DNA of 64,000 nt from Hansfordia pulvinata (Eukaryota; Ascomycota; Sordariomycetes; Xylariales), in assembly GCA_006538405.1 (NCBI GenBank), contig BJKQ01000024.1, forward strand, positions 124,001 to 188,000. The letters are read 5' to 3'. Shown here one piece after another: positions 11,020-22,999 of this stretch (positions are counted from its first letter, which is position 1; every line of letters begins with the position of its first letter). A program made the translations under genes and the position numbers. The notes beneath the pieces are model-generated. The model was not told the DNA's origin, made no database searches, and saw nothing but the letters and a program-made list of their open reading frames with translations.

Positions 11020-12579
11020 ATGTCATTCGCACCTGAAAACGCCATCGATTCTGCACACTCCTGCGGGTTGCTATGGGCAGCGCCGAGCCGGACATCCACT
11101 TACCATTGCAACCATACAGATTGCTGCATCCCAGCAACGAGGGCCCCTACGCCACGATTCCGCCAGAGCTATCAAGGTGCGATAGCCGTGAATCTCGGCG
11201 CATTCCTGCTACCAGCACTGTATGGAACGCTTTCCAAAATCTGGGTTGCTCGCATTGATACTACGTTGGTAGTCACCACGGATGTTTATACATATATTGG
11301 AACTTTTGCGGAGATTCTTAACGATGGCCTGCCCCGTGCTGCGTGGGTCACGATTGCAGATCGGAATGCACGCTCGCCACGCGAACGGCTTCGATTGACG
11401 CACACTCTGATCGCCGCACAAGCACTACTAGGACTCATTTTGAGCGTGGTCGTCGCTGGCGCAGCTGAGACCTTTGCTGCAAGCTTCGTGCCCGTTGAGG
11501 TGCGCACTGCCAGTTTAATGTATGTGCGCATTGGGGCCTTCTCAGCCTTCAGCTCGGCCATTGAGACAGCAGTGGCAGCAGCAGCACGCGCTCTTGACAA
11601 GCCGGACGTCCCTTTCGTTATCAGTTCAGTCAAGTTTCTTATCAACATCGCTCTTGATCTCCTTCTACTATCACCATTCCATGTCACCATTGCTCAGCCC
11701 TCAGTCAATATGCAGGCTGGTATTCAGCTTGCTTGCGGTTTGGCAGCAGCCGTCGCCGGCGTATGCCATCTTTTCTGGACACAAAGTCGACCTTTAATGC
11801 GACGAGAAGGCGTCCGCCATGCCGCCCCAAGCTGGCGGAGCCTTCTTATCCTCGCCCGCCCAGGCTTGTTGACCTTAGCCGAGTCGCTCGTCCGCAACGC
11901 CCTCTACCTTTGGCTTGTGAGCAACATAGTGAGTCTGGGGGCCCTATATGCTACAGCCTGGGATGTCTTTAACACAATCCGATGGGGGCTCGTCATGACA
12001 CCAGTGCAGGCCCTCGAGGCTACAGCGCTGGCCTTCACGGGGCATATGTGGGGTGAGTGGCGGCGACGGATTGGTGTGCATCAGCGGCGGCCCAAGGTCT
12101 CTCCCAGCGATCTTGTGCGCATTATGAGACCGGCTCTGATGTCTATGGCGTTGGCCCTGGCGGTCGAGGTCCCCTTGGCTATATTCCTGTCGCTTTTTGG
12201 CGCCCGGCCCTTTTCTCTCTACCTTAGCGGCTCGAGTGAAGTGGCTGACATAACAGCATATATGTGGCGCTCCATCGACTGGTGCTACATATTCTATGCG
12301 ATGTCAACGCAGCTAGCTGCTGTATTACTCGCAACCCGACCAAAGTGGTACCTCTACCAGAGCCTGATTAGCAACTTGCTTTACGTCCTACCTTGGGCTG
12401 TCGTGTGTCAAGCCATACCCCTGCTGCCTGAGAATGCCTGGACCTATCACAGCCTGGTGTTTGGCGGCAGTCTCGTTTTCACCTTTATCGATGTGTTGGT
12501 CGTCAACATTGCCTGGGCCTGGACTTTACGGACTGGCAGGGCACATTTGGAAATCTGGCACGGAGCCGAGGTGGTCTGA
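11020..12579 (+). CDS. MATE-like multi-pass membrane transporter
   Basis: A single open frame of 519 residues from ATG. After a hydrophilic N-terminus of about 50 residues there is a series of hydrophobic segments, for example [54 protein letters not shown] and [17 protein letters not shown]. The segment with [20 protein letters not shown], the repeated inverted halves and the length agree with fungal proteins of the MATE (multidrug and toxin extrusion) type. These export small molecules across the plasma or vacuolar membrane in exchange for protons or sodium. The substrate cannot be told. The N-terminal 50 residues have odd Cys/His composition, and a shorter start or a missed 5' intron is possible. 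It is the longest uninterrupted gene of the left half and shows no decay. Confidence 0.65.
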   Translation: MSFAPENAIDSAHSCGLLWAAPSRTSTYHCNHTDCCIPATRAPTPRFRQSYQGAIAVNLGAFLLPALYGTLSKIWVARIDTTLVVTTDVYTYIGTFAEILNDGLPRAAWVTIADRNARSPRERLRLTHTLIAAQALLGLILSVVVAGAAETFAASFVPVEVRTASLMYVRIGAFSAFSSAIETAVAAAARALDKPDVPFVISSVKFLINIALDLLLLSPFHVTIAQPSVNMQAGIQLACGLAAAVAGVCHLFWTQSRPLMRREGVRHAAPSWRSLLILARPGLLTLAESLVRNALYLWLVSNIVSLGALYATAWDVFNTIRWGLVMTPVQALEATALAFTGHMWGEWRRRIGVHQRRPKVSPSDLVRIMRPALMSMALALAVEVPLAIFLSLFGARPFSLYLSGSSEVADITAYMWRSIDWCYIFYAMSTQLAAVLLATRPKWYLYQSLISNLLYVLPWAVVCQAIPLLPENAWTYHSLVFGGSLVFTFIDVLVVNIAWAWTLRTGRAHLEIWHGAEVV

Positions 12580-14617
12580 ACGGATTTAACTAAAGAAATA
12601 CTCCCTTGACCTTGACTGAACTCTGAGAGTCAGGTTGAGTTGACAGTTGATTTATCGTTCTCCAGTCTTGCAATTCTACTTGGACGTTAACCTTCACGTC
12701 CTCAAAGTTTAAAATTCATCGGGTATTTGAAAAACAATCAAGATAGCCACAATCGTTCCAGAGACAGGGTTTGTCTAGATTTGCGCAAGCGCTCAAAAGT
12801 TGAGAATAATGCCCAGCTAGTTATAGAATGAGTAAAATCGACGAACAACTCTCTTGCCGTAGAACATAGCCAATCATTCCAGCAATTTGCGGATTGATTA
12901 TCAAGCAATTACCCTGTATATTGATGCATAGTCTGCTTTATATAATTGCTGGGCTTTCTATGTTGTTCATATCGCACTTGAAAACCTCAGTTCCTGTCCG
13001 TGGAGAGACAGAAGTGACGACGAAGTGGTCTTGGTGATTGGGTTCACGGATTCAGACGATGAGAATGATTTTAGCTGCTAGAATTCCGTCAGACCTGTGG
13101 GGCTTGGCAGCTTATAGATCGGCGAGATCGGCGAAGTCGGCGAGATTTAGATGCAAAAAAGCCCACACACACGATTGTAGTCACGCTATGAAAGCCAAAA
13201 AGCCATGTTGCTTTTGTTTCTTTTTTCACCCTTACCGGTGGTGATTTCCTTCTATGACCATATTTCCCAGCCCTACATTCTACATTTCCGAGCTGTGAAG
13301 CTGAACCATTGCAACATATGTCACTTTTAGATGCTATCCAGTGACTAGCTTATTTCGTTGTTTCTCTCCAGCAGATGATTTGCACTCGGAATTGCGGGTG
13401 TATCAACAAGATGGGTGATTGCAGCTTACACGGGTCTCTATCAAGGCAGACTAATTACTCAATCACTTGTGAGTACAAAGTTGTAAACACAGCTTCTGAT
13501 TGCGTGGACAAACGAATCATAAATGAACTTCCCCAGCGTAGCTTAAATCTTCTGGGATATATATGCTGTCTTTTGAGTCTTGAGTGCGGTTATCTCAACT
13601 AACCCATCCACAGTGGATGAAATCATCTTCATAGGGTTCCCGGATTATCTCATCTCAACTTTTTCATCCATTACATTCTATTACCGGGGGCGATCAGTCA
13701 TTATCAACCAGAAGCAAGATATCAAGTCCCCGATTCCGAGATTAATGACGACAGGTCACTGCTCGCAGGAACACGCAACGGAGCACGCCTGAACCGTAGA
13801 TTGATGGTCCAAGAAATCCAATGGAAGTGGCCAGCATTGTGGGTGCATATCATATTTAAAGGCTATAGTAGCTCTACTATGGCTTTGCATCGCACGGCCG
13901 ATTCGGAAGGTATGATGGCTTCGACGCCTCCCTGAGCTTCCAGTATCCACTTAATGTCGACACAGCCGATGTATAGCGTGTCCCGGTGCGACGACGCAAC
14001 AGCGCAACAAGTTGATACACAGTGATGTCATCAATCAAAGCCTCAAATGCTGAGGCTTCCCTCAGTCAGTCTGCCTCGTGAGGGTCGAACCCCCCCCCAA
14101 TGTGTTTTCATACGCGGCCTTAGGTAGTTATTGTCTGTGCTTTGGGTGGCAGCTTCTTCAGGCGACGCCTTTTCACACCCATCGCAAATGCAGAGCTATG
14201 ATAACCGTCGACCGACCGCAAATTCGTATCGAGGTTCCAAGTTGTCGCTTGCAACTCGTTATGAGAGACGTTCTTGACATTGTCCAGGGGCATGAATGGC
14301 ATTTTTTGGCATCGGAGCGCCCATCTGGCCTCCCAACCCAAAACTCTGCGCGACACAACCGAGAAAATGTGGGCCGGATAATCATGTATAATAGGACATT
14401 TATTGGGAGTACGGCCACGATCGAAGGCATCTACTCTTTAGTGGCAAGCATTCAGTTATTAGCTACATGGATAGAGAATGATTTCTTGCCTTGGTACAAA
14501 AGGGCAGTCTTAGGTTCAGAGTAAACGAAATAAATCCTTGGCTCTTTCCCACAATCGCTTGACGGTAATGACTGCAAGCATCTGGAGTTTGGGGATTAAA
14601 GCTCTTATAGGTTGATT
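12580..14617. other. No supported gene
   Basis: Two kilobases without a convincing coding region. A small GGCGA-rich triplet-like run is seen near 13115-13155. A 148-residue open frame at 14078-14524 has no recognisable domain and starts inside a poly-C run, so I do not call it. Confidence 0.4.
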
Positions 14618-15020
14618 TTACGTCCCTCGGCCCGTGGTTTTCTCCATAACTGAGATTTCCAGCGCTTTGTGCAACTGCTTTGAACTGACCTCATTATGAA
14701 CCGGGTTTATCTCCTCTAATGCCTTCCGTGGGGGGTAGAGCGTGTTCCAATCGAGCCACGACCAGATCCACGGCGCCCAAGCGGTGTCAGAGTCCACCGG
14801 GCAATCTAAATTCACGAAAAGAGGATGACGCTTCCAACTTTTGGAAATGTAGCTATCACCCTCTTCTCATGTCGCATTCCATTCGAATGGCTTGCTCCTC
14901 AACATCCTTCCAGTCAGAAACGCCTACCGCATACAGCGCTGATGTTCTGGTAAGCTTCGCAATACGGCCTCGGGCATTGTAAATAGTAACTATTTCGTCG
15001 TCCCATTCAAAGCACATGTG
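14618..15020 (-). pseudogene. Coding relic with HET-tail-like WSW motif
   Basis: Two minus frames join into about 130 coherent residues. The first reads MCFEWDDEIVTIYNARGR, then ALYAVGVSDWKDVEE, to stops near 14862. The second continues as SYISKSWKRHPLF and TAWAPWIWSWLDW to a stop at 14618. The PWIWSW block resembles the PSWSWA strand in the C-terminal half of many HET proteins, but no HET signature is found upstream. It is frameshifted and lacks a start. The assignment is weak; it is listed because the frames read as real protein. Confidence 0.3.
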
Positions 15021-15930
15021 AGGGACTTCTTGCGCTTGATGCGCTTAGCGAAGTTTGGTCGTCCGTGCCAACGGGTACTATTAGTGTGAATATCGCCCTC
15101 TCAAATCACTCCACCCTCATATTTTGTGGGGAGGAACAAGGCAGCGACGGGAAGCAATAATACACCAATAACGTATTAGGTAAACAGATGTATGATGTAT
15201 GGAAAATTGAAATGAAAGATCCTCGAGAAAGTGTCGTACCGAGTGAAAAGTAGGTGCAGAGATAACAGGTTTGTCTGATAAAGGTTTACTAAACTCATTA
15301 TTGAAGCAATCCATAAGAAGCCGGACGGCTTTTATATTCTAGCATTTCAAGTAAGAACAAGAATGATGAGAATGTCCCAGCTTCTAAATTTGATACTTAC
15401 TTGGCTCTGAACCTATGAATTTTTTCAATTAAAGACGAAGACTGGACAAGGAACTCAATATCAATTTCAAACTTGACGTACGAGTACAAGATAAGTTACT
15501 TTAAATCTTCGGAGCTGCGTTTACGCCATGCTTACAACAGGCTTGGCTTATGGTGCTTAATTGCTACCGAATCCTCATCTGGAAACAATATCTAATTTCT
15601 AGATGCGGGTTTTTTTAGTTATCAGATTGCGGAGCAAATATGCAAATAAGCATAGTTGCTGAACCACTCACCCTTTTGTATGCCCGACAAAGCTACATCT
15701 TCCATACTATCACGAATCGATTTGAATGTTCCTGAAGCGACGCATACCATTAGTGTTCATGTAAGCACCGAGTATTGTGCATTTAACGCTAGGCACAAAT
15801 CGGTAGCCACGATCGTGATCCTTTTGCGACCACTCATTTCCCCGCCAATTAGGCGTTTCCCTTTTTTGTCTATCCGTTTCATTCACTTAAACCTGCCCTC
15901 TAGAGTGAAAACGAACGCGAATTCCGTCTG
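15021..15930. other. No supported gene
   Basis: About 0.9 kb, AT-richer than the flanks, with only small open frames. Confidence 0.4.
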
Positions 15931-15934
15931 TCTG

Positions 15935-16165
15935 TACTTATCCCCATAACCACGGCAGGCATGCCGTCTCCCACAAATTGAGGATATGCCTTATCCTCAA
16001 GATGAAGTCTCCCGCTGTCTCCTCGTTTGTGATCAACGGGTGCTCTACCTCGAGCCGAGACAGCTGCAGAATTTGGAGGATCTCTCTGCTGTCCCAATGC
16101 ATAGTACCGCTCATCACCACATCAGTAAAGGAGTACGGGGCGTGAAAATTAGCGCTTCGCCGCAT
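15935..16165 (-). pseudogene. Unnamed conserved gene fragment, copy 1
   Basis: The minus frame reads HAPYSFTDVVMSGTMHWDSR, then EVEHPLITNEETAGDF, and then loses register (WETACLPW). A direct repeat of this segment at 63753-63978 keeps the original frame there (GIGIFSNRVRRHARVGL), which shows that copy 1 has a frameshift. I do not know the family. The conservation of amino acids between the copies argues that it was once coding. Confidence 0.5.
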
Positions 16166-16676
16166 GAGCAGACAACCGGAATACGTGTGGATCTCGACAT
16201 AGGGCCGGGAGGCAGATCGTCTAGCGGTATCCAGCTTTCGAGACTCCTAGGGGGCTATACTGGTCTTAGCTTCTCACCACAAACGTCAAAAACCGTCGTA
16301 AGGACGCCATGACGATCGATATGAGGCATCGAGAATGCGCCCTTCTCTTGGCACACAGCTGGAAGCACATTAAGTCAAGCAGGTCTACGGAACCAGGCGA
16401 GTTCACATTGCCACTGCCAGTCTTGGAGATTTCCATGATAGAGTAGGAGGGGAGCGGAATCAGGCAAGAGAGAGTCGGACTGGGCTTGTGCCCTCCAAGA
16501 TTCAGCATATTGACCGGCCCGTAGTCGGGGTTTCGCAGTTTATGGATGGCCGAGGTAGGTGGGATTGACTGCGGCCTGATTACCGCGGCCGGTGGCTCTT
16601 CGAGAAGTCGTGTGCTTCAATGTTTGGAAAGGACGAGATATATTTGACGAATGAGTTTACGTCAAAGCAAGACCTG

Positions 16677-17273
16677 TCAGCGTTCCATTGTTTGGGGACG
16701 AGAATTGGCACCTTCGGGCTTGCCTTTTCCAGTGACTCTCGCAGCGTGTGCCCTTTGACAGTAAGCCTGTACCAGATCGGACCATTCGCTGCAGGCTGGG
16801 CAGGTCAAGCTGTGCTCCATGGTCCGACTACACAGAATCATTTCTCCACAGTGAGCTTGTCCGTGCGGCAGCTTGATGTGCTTCTCCAGGGCGTTGCTTC
16901 TGGCGAATGAAACCTTGCAAAGATGGCACTGGTGTCCGAAACTCCATTGGCTACACTGGTGACGTCTTCTTCCGTATATTACCTCCGGCCAATGTTTGGA
17001 GCACTGGCGTTGATGGCGACGGTTGAAATGATGGCTGAAGTTATGTCCACAGATTGGGCACTGTTGGGCGATCATGTTGCATCGACCAGGGTGCGGAGAT
17101 GGCTGCTTAGACCCAAGTTTAAGGAGTCCACGGATATATTGGTTAAGAGGATTGGAACCAGGTTCTTCCTCGCATGTAGATTGAAAGCTGTCTTCTGGTA
17201 GCTGTTCAACAATACCCTTGCCAATGTCTTCCTGTGTCAGCTGACTCACTTGATGGGCGTAGGAAATAGACAT
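16677..17273 (-). CDS. C2H2-type zinc-finger protein
   Basis: A single frame of 198 residues starting with ATG at 17273. Finger-like units: residues about 72-95 (CPICGHNFSHHFNRRHQRQC), 107-137 (a cysteine, then CHLCKVSFARSNALEKHIKL and PH), and C-terminal cysteines (LTCPACSEW). The spacing CxxC-x12-HxxxxH is C2H2-like, though the first unit ends in Cys rather than His. It is probably a nucleic-acid-binding protein, perhaps a transcription factor or a fragment of one. A decayed partial copy of the same finger lies at 3-140. The upstream residues are polar with no other domain. An intron at either end cannot be excluded. Confidence 0.5.
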   Translation of the reverse strand: MSISYAHQVSQLTQEDIGKGIVEQLPEDSFQSTCEEEPGSNPLNQYIRGLLKLGSKQPSPHPGRCNMIAQQCPICGHNFSHHFNRRHQRQCSKHWPEVIYGRRRHQCSQWSFGHQCHLCKVSFARSNALEKHIKLPHGQAHCGEMILCSRTMEHSLTCPACSEWSDLVQAYCQRAHAARVTGKGKPEGANSRPQTMER

Positions 17274-17437
17274 AGACTAAATTGTTTGCACAAGTGCCGC
17301 ACGGGGCCTGCTATTACTATTGAACTGCCACAAAGTAGTGCAAAATATTAGCACACACAAAGCTTCTGACATGTCCCTCATTCCAGGCTAAGGCCTTATT
17401 CGTTTGGCCTTCATCGATCACTTGATTCGGTGCCTTT

Positions 17438-17995
17438 TTACCTGCGATAGGCAAAGACGGAAAGTCCTACATACAACATCATGCTCCCAAACACAAACCA
17501 AAAACTGAAAAACAGGCTGAACCATCCACGTGGGCCGATTTTCAGGCGTGGGTGCCTTGTAGGGGATTGATACATCGCTGAATAGCGATGACTTGAAGAA
17601 CGCGATGGGGCGGCAACTGTAATGCTCCCGTAATTATGTGGTGATGCCCTTTGCGAAGTTTCAGGTGTTGGAAACGTCGTTCGAGCGTAATTTCGTTTAA
17701 GTCGGGAACGATCATGTCTGTGGATATGCAATGGATGCAGATACCTCAGTGTTGGAGATTGGCCTGCGAGAACTCTTGATGTCGGATGCATTGGAATATA
17801 GTTGATCAGTTTTGACAATGACTCCGGTGATATTGCGACCCTACTGCCTTTAACCTGGAAATTTTTGAAGACAGCAAGTTTTTCCCGCCGTTTATGTGTG
17901 TTCACCCATGACTTCTTTGGCAGCATCGGAGAAGAAGGGAGGAGCGTCAAAAGCATTCCATTGTCGGGATGGGTAGGACTGGGCTCTATTGGCAA
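17438..17995 (-). CDS. Hypothetical protein with C-terminal membrane segment
   Basis: The open frame encodes 185 residues. The first 150 are Ser/Pro/His/Arg-rich and probably disordered. The last 30 form one strong hydrophobic helix (WFSLFFSFWFVFGSMMLYVG) ending with AYRR at the stop. This could be a tail-anchored or single-pass membrane protein. No family is recognised. It sits upstream of the zinc-finger gene on the same strand, with about 165 bases between the start of one and the end of the other. Confidence 0.35.
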   Translation of the reverse strand: MPIEPSPTHPDNGMLLTLLPSSPMLPKKSWVNTHKRREKLAVFKNFQVKGSRVAISPESLSKLINYIPMHPTSRVLAGQSPTLRYLHPLHIHRHDRSRLKRNYARTTFPTPETSQRASPHNYGSITVAAPSRSSSHRYSAMYQSPTRHPRLKIGPRGWFSLFFSFWFVFGSMMLYVGLSVFAYRR

Positions 17996-18079
17996 GTAGT
18001 TCGACCGGATCGCAGCATTAGAGGAATGGCGAATGAATAGGTCCTGATTTCGGAGAGAAGTGACCTTTGTATAAGGGGC

Positions 18080-18310
18080 CTATGCATCAGCTTGTATCCA
18101 CCTGTGATATCCATTCAAGCGGCGGTGGAAATAAGATCCTACTATCATGAAATCCACAATGCCATCAGAATCAGGCCATGACAAGACCACGACAGGGTGT
18201 CCAGAGTACTCTCTGGTTCTGTCTTTTTCGAGATACAGCATGGTTCCTGGAAAACGTTGAGACATGATCGTTGACGTCAAATTGTTCTTTCCTCCTTGTG
18301 AATGAGGCCT
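18080..18310 (-). CDS. Short conserved-looking coding segment, probable last exon
   Basis: The minus frame ends at 18080 and reads coherently upstream: RFPGTMLYLEKDRTREY, then GHPVVVLSWPDSDGIVDF, then YFHRRLNGYHRW. An AG acceptor after a CTAATAATTCAG-like site lies near 18310, and a GTAAGA donor lies near 18365 after a second coherent stretch (FVVDYPRLLEKL). A small multi-exon gene is therefore plausible, but the reading frames across the junction did not close cleanly. The function is unknown. Confidence 0.35.
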   Translation of the reverse strand, partial: RPHSQGGKNNLTSTIMSQRFPGTMLYLEKDRTREYSGHPVVVLSWPDSDGIVDFMIVGSYFHRRLNGYHRWIQADA

Positions 18311-18419
18311 GAATTATTAGTCACTCACCCCATTTCAGGCAGATTGAGACATGGGGAGCTCTTACCTTGGCTGTTAATTTTTCAAGTAGGCGAGGATAAT
18401 CAACCACGAAGGCTGCATT

Positions 18420-20309
18420 AAATTTCTTTGACCGAGTGAGGCATGAGAGGGAGGTAGGATTTGTTTCTAATCAAATCTCAGATCGCTGATGACTGTATGG
18501 ATTATTATCCGCCGAAGAGAATGGCTGACCTGTGCACACGACAATGTGGCTTGCAAGCGTTGCATGTACCAAGTGCATGTGGCTCCGCAATTACGTGTCC
18601 ATTTGCGTGATGGCCCAATGGCATCGCGAAGATGTTGGTCTAGCGGAGGAAATGTGCAGGAACGTTGAGACATGAGTTAAGCTTTTATCCACCCACCTTG
18701 ACAAGCTAGTGTTATGTGGCTTGCCTGACCGGTTTCAAACGACTGGCCGTAAGGCAGCCAATGTGCGCACCGCATATGTACTACGTGCCGCGCCTGCATA
18801 TATCACCAACATGTCTGGAAGCAGTGCCCGGAGCCAATAGGAGAATCTGACCAATCCGCGCCTTGTTGAGTGATCGGCTTACGGATTGGAAAATCATGTA
18901 GAATAAGCGTGCACAGTCTTCTACATACGTGCAATTTAAACCCATGATTGACTCCTCCTCTTGGAAACGGGTGATATATGCAAGCGCGGCACATATGGAC
19001 ACAAACAACGCGTATGTTGGTCGACTCGCAGCCACTCCTTGGGACCCGTTCAACAAGCCACGCAAAACCTACTTACGTGCACCCGCTGTTCTGCACAATC
19101 CGGTCTCAGACGAGACTGGCCCGAACAGGCCTCCAGCCGCCGTGCTATGTGTCGCACTTGGAGAAAATCGTAATGTCACCAACGCTTCGAAGGGTGTCAC
19201 AGCCAATAAAGAGCCCAGCCGACAGGAAGCTAAGAATCAAACAACGCATGGACAGATCTCTTTGATTAGCTCTACGAATATCAGCTTTGGCGACTTTTCT
19301 GCATCACGTACACACGACCAGGCCATTCACAAAGTACAGAATCCCTGTGTAAAAAGGTCTCGTTCCGAGGGCTTGGCGGGAGTGCGGTGTTGCGTTCTCA
19401 CGATCACTTTGCCTTTCCTAGTTCTCTCATTTAACCTAATGAGGGCCGATTGTACGTCTGAATTGATATTTTGCACATTATTGGTACTCTTGCACCTTTG
19501 CCTCACTCGATTGCTTCAAAGTGCAAATAGATATTAAATCACGAACATTGAAGTATTGTTTTCACCTTTCAAATCCTGGTGGGGATTCTTTTCCAGCGTC
19601 CTATGACTTGGAATAATTTTGAGCAATCAAGAAGATACTCGGAAGCATCCGAAAATGCCTCCTGAAAAACAATCGCGCATGAAGAACAAGCTCATGTCGT
19701 GAATGAAGCTTTCAGTACAGATTCACGAATCCCACGAGCTCAAAACTGAGATGGTCTGAAATTTGTCGGATCGTTACCTTCCATTCGGACGACGCCCAAC
19801 CCCTGGGAGATTCCTCCCATGGTTCGTGCTCGATACTTATGCAGGATTATTCCCAATAAGAAAATCACTCATCGATACCGGCCATACAGAACAAACCAGA
19901 ATGCAAGAGGTGGTACGTAGCAACCAACACGGCGCTAAACTACCCGAGCTGAGGAGACCTTTCAAAAACCGCAGGTCGAGGTTTCGCAATGAGTGCGGAA
20001 CCCTGCATGGAATGAAGGTTACTAGGATGTTCTCCACAACCATTCCGCATATGGTATCGTGTATGAAGCCCTCGTTGTCAAGATCATATTTGTGCAAAGG
20101 TGGATGAGCGACAGCATATGTCCTCTGTCAATATATATCCAGAAAACCAGTCCACAAGTACAAGTCATAAAAAAAAGGTGAATGCAGTTGAAATTTCTAG
20201 TGCGTTTGATCTGAAGTGTAAACTAGACATGTCAGGAATTTTGAATCGCCGTGGTTAGAGTATCAATGATGTTTCTAGCCAAAGAGAATTTCCTGAGCCC
20301 AAACATCAT
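18420..20309. other. No supported gene
   Basis: Nearly 2 kb with overlapping medium open frames on both strands (the largest about 200 residues at 18929-19537) that lack any domain and have unnatural composition. I treat them as chance frames. Confidence 0.35.
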
Positions 20310-20618
20310 CTAGACGATACCTCCAGCTTTCAATTGATGGTTAGCGGTCGTAGTCACACAAACCCCTTGACAGTTCTCGCATTGGTCACAGTTACAACGC
20401 TCGCGGGGAATGCGGGCATCAGATCCTAATACTGTCTTTTCAACTACATAAACTACGTGGCTGTGGGTCATGCTGCGTTGTGATCTGCCACAGAATGAAG
20501 CAGGCTGACAGTTTAGTTTAGCATAGACACTGATCGAGGGATGATGAGTCAGGCACAATACGCGGTCAAGGCAGTATACTGTGGCTCGTTGTAACATCAA
20601 AACTGGAATTCTCTGCAC
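20310..20618 (-). CDS. Cysteine-rich small open frame, doubtful
   Basis: A 102-residue frame with a cysteine cluster near its C-terminus (CNCDQCENCQGVC). Small cysteine-rich proteins are common in fungal secretomes, but no signal peptide is visible at this start and the first part may be intronic. It is recorded only because the cysteine spacing looks non-random. Confidence 0.2.
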   Translation of the reverse strand: MQRIPVLMLQRATVYCLDRVLCLTHHPSISVYAKLNCQPASFCGRSQRSMTHSHVVYVVEKTVLGSDARIPRERCNCDQCENCQGVCVTTTANHQLKAGGIV

Positions 20619-20756
20619 ATGTCAACATGAAGCCTTTCAGTCAAATCAACAAGGCCCTAAGAGGAACTTTCAGATGAAATGGCGAAGTATCAGTAGGCAA
20701 GAGGCAAGGTTTTGGCCGCCTTCGCTGCCCTATTCAACTAACTGAGAAAGTCCCCT

Positions 20757-21054
20757 CTACTTTTGACCGTGATGACCTTGATGGCCCTGATTGTCATTTC
20801 TTCCTTGGCTCATTCCGGCGCCAACGCCTCCAAATGCAGCGTAACTGGTGTTCTCATTGCGGGCGGCTCCACTTTGGGCACGCGATGCGAATCCGCCTGA
20901 TGACATGTCGCGGCTCGCTTGCGCCTGGAGAGGTTGGAAAAAAGTAAGAAGATGCGAAATATTCCTGAGGACGGGTGCTTACTTGAGTTGACTGGATGTG
21001 CGACGCCGCGGACGGTGTCATCGGATTTCCAGACCCCCCCTTCTGCCCTGGCAT
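20757..21054 (-). CDS. Seed-maturation-protein-like small stress protein, two exons
   Basis: Exon 1 runs from ATG at 21054 to 20983, the intron covers 20982-20925 (GTAAGC donor, CTCTCCAG acceptor), and exon 2 covers 20924-20757. The 79-residue product begins MPGQKGGSGNPMT with SAASHIQSTQ, and continues DMSSGGFASRAQSGAARN before a Gly/His/Gln tail. The pattern of a GN-PMT start followed by an A-S-R-IQS unit and a second GGF-A-RAQSA-A unit is that of the SMP/KGG-type small hydrophilic proteins that fungi make in conidia and under desiccation or stress. It is complete and undamaged. It is easily missed because each exon is short. Confidence 0.65.
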
Positions 21055-22999
21055 TTTGATTTGATCACGAACGTGGGGCGATTGTTGTTATAGGAAGATT
21101 GTGTCGATATGAATGTCAACTGTGGTGGTTTGATTTTCCATACCAGCGAGGCCTGTTGTTGATGTGTTTGGCTAAGATCAATACATATATATAGTATTAC
21201 TGCTCACAAACGCAATTAAGATGTTATACCAAGCAAATCAGACACTGTGCAACGTGCATCGGGCAGCCATGACGCAAATTAATCTTGAATTTCAAACTCA
21301 AATTATACCCTAGCCGCCAAAAATGGTCAGCGGCGTGAGCTAAATTACATGAAGTAAATCATAAAAAGTCAAAAGTCTATCTGCAACCAATAAAAGAATG
21401 ATGGAGCATTTTCGTGCTTTCGGTGCCGCTAGTGACGATGTCTTAGGGACAAGCGTGTGGATTAGTCGTCACTGTCATAAAATGATGATTCCAGTCCCTC
21501 ATGAACAATGCCGCCAATATAGAATGCGTGCTCGAGTATCCCAGCCTCTGCTGAGAAACCTTGTGCTCGCTCCAATTATACTGCAAACTTGGATCAATTC
21601 GTGAATAATTAACTTCAAGGATTCAGGCATGATGTTCAGAAACGTCTGACATTCATAATGTCAATGATTGCGGAGAACTCTCATGTGTGAAACCTACGCC
21701 AGTCGCGAACAATTCAATATTTGAGATTGTGTCACTGCTCATGGAAAATGCAACAACTTGGGTAAGATTGAATCCAATCATTCTTTAAGATTTGATATCA
21801 AAAATCTCTAAAAATCTCGATGAGCTAGGACATGCTTCTTGCTGTGAAACGCTCTTTGTGGTGTTGATTGCGTAAAGTTCCGAGGTCTAGCTACTACCAT
21901 CGTTCTGGGAGGCGCTAATCAATTAAAAAAAAACTGGACCTCGCACCTCATCGGCGTAGGGGAATCCTGATCTGATTCCAGTACTAAAACAAGATTCATT
22001 AGGGTAAAGTTACTTATACAAAGGCCAATGAGGGGTGAGCAGGCTACATCATTCAGGTGAATTAGTGCGACTTCGAACTGTATAGCATACGGTGGTGACG
22101 TGTACAGGCATCATAGTTTGCGAGGTCCAATCCGAGATCCTTTTACCTGCTCAGATGATCACCGGAGTTTTTTCCATCAAACTGTTCAGTCACGAGACGT
22201 CTCGATGTGACTTGAAGGGTCCTAAGTTTGATGTTCGAAAATAGAGGGGGGCTTGATCACACGAACTTCAAGGCGTCGGCGAAAGGAGCTATAACCTTAG
22301 TAGCTGCTGTAGCTTTGACGCCACAGCCATAAAATCGTCCTCGCTCAAGTTGAAGGATCACCTCTACCCTTGTTACCCTGCACTTGATATACACCCTCTC
22401 ATACCAAGCCATTGTCAACCCTATGGGTAGATTTGATATTTTGCAATAATTCCTTTCCATCTCAGTTTAGCACTTTGATTTGTCAACATATTGAGAAATA
22501 TCGTCCAAGCATACTCCAGGGACGTGGAGGAATCAACAATGCAAAGGACCCAGTGATTGAATGACACAGGGGAAGGTGAGGTCAGATTAATGGATTTCTT
22601 GGCCCAAACACCTTTAAGGGCGGCTGGCGTTTTTTCTACACGGAGCAGCTTTGCGATCATTGGCTATTAAGCAAAACAATACTATTGTGCGTTGCGTCTG
22701 GAGCGTCTGTGTTTAATATGACTCGTTGTCAAACTCATGCTTTCATAAAGGTTTCAAACATTTTTTTTTTCACCTCATCATTTGCCTCTCGGTTGATTTA
22801 CTTCCAGCGTCGGGATCGACGCTGTTGATAGACATGAGCGCAGTTGCTCGGAGACGTCCGTGCAGTAGCGCAGCAAGCTTCTCCGCGCCAATCACCAAAA
22901 TCGGCCAAATGAGTCAAGACAGGCAGGATGATCCATTGGTGCCCCCTCATTGAAAAAGAGGTCGGACTTCCAGCTCAGACTTTTATACAGCAAATCTTG
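21055..22999. other. No supported gene
   Basis: About 1.9 kb. The first few hundred bases are probably the promoter of the small stress-protein gene. Elsewhere there are only short open frames and an A/T-rich run near 22750. Confidence 0.4.

Noticed and set aside
14060..14110. tRNA gene suggested by GGGTCGAACCCC
   Set aside because: The T-loop lacks one T and no A-box or acceptor stem can be drawn around it.
18929..19537. 202-residue plus-strand open frame
   Set aside because: No domain, irregular composition and several competing overlapping frames; chance is the simpler explanation.
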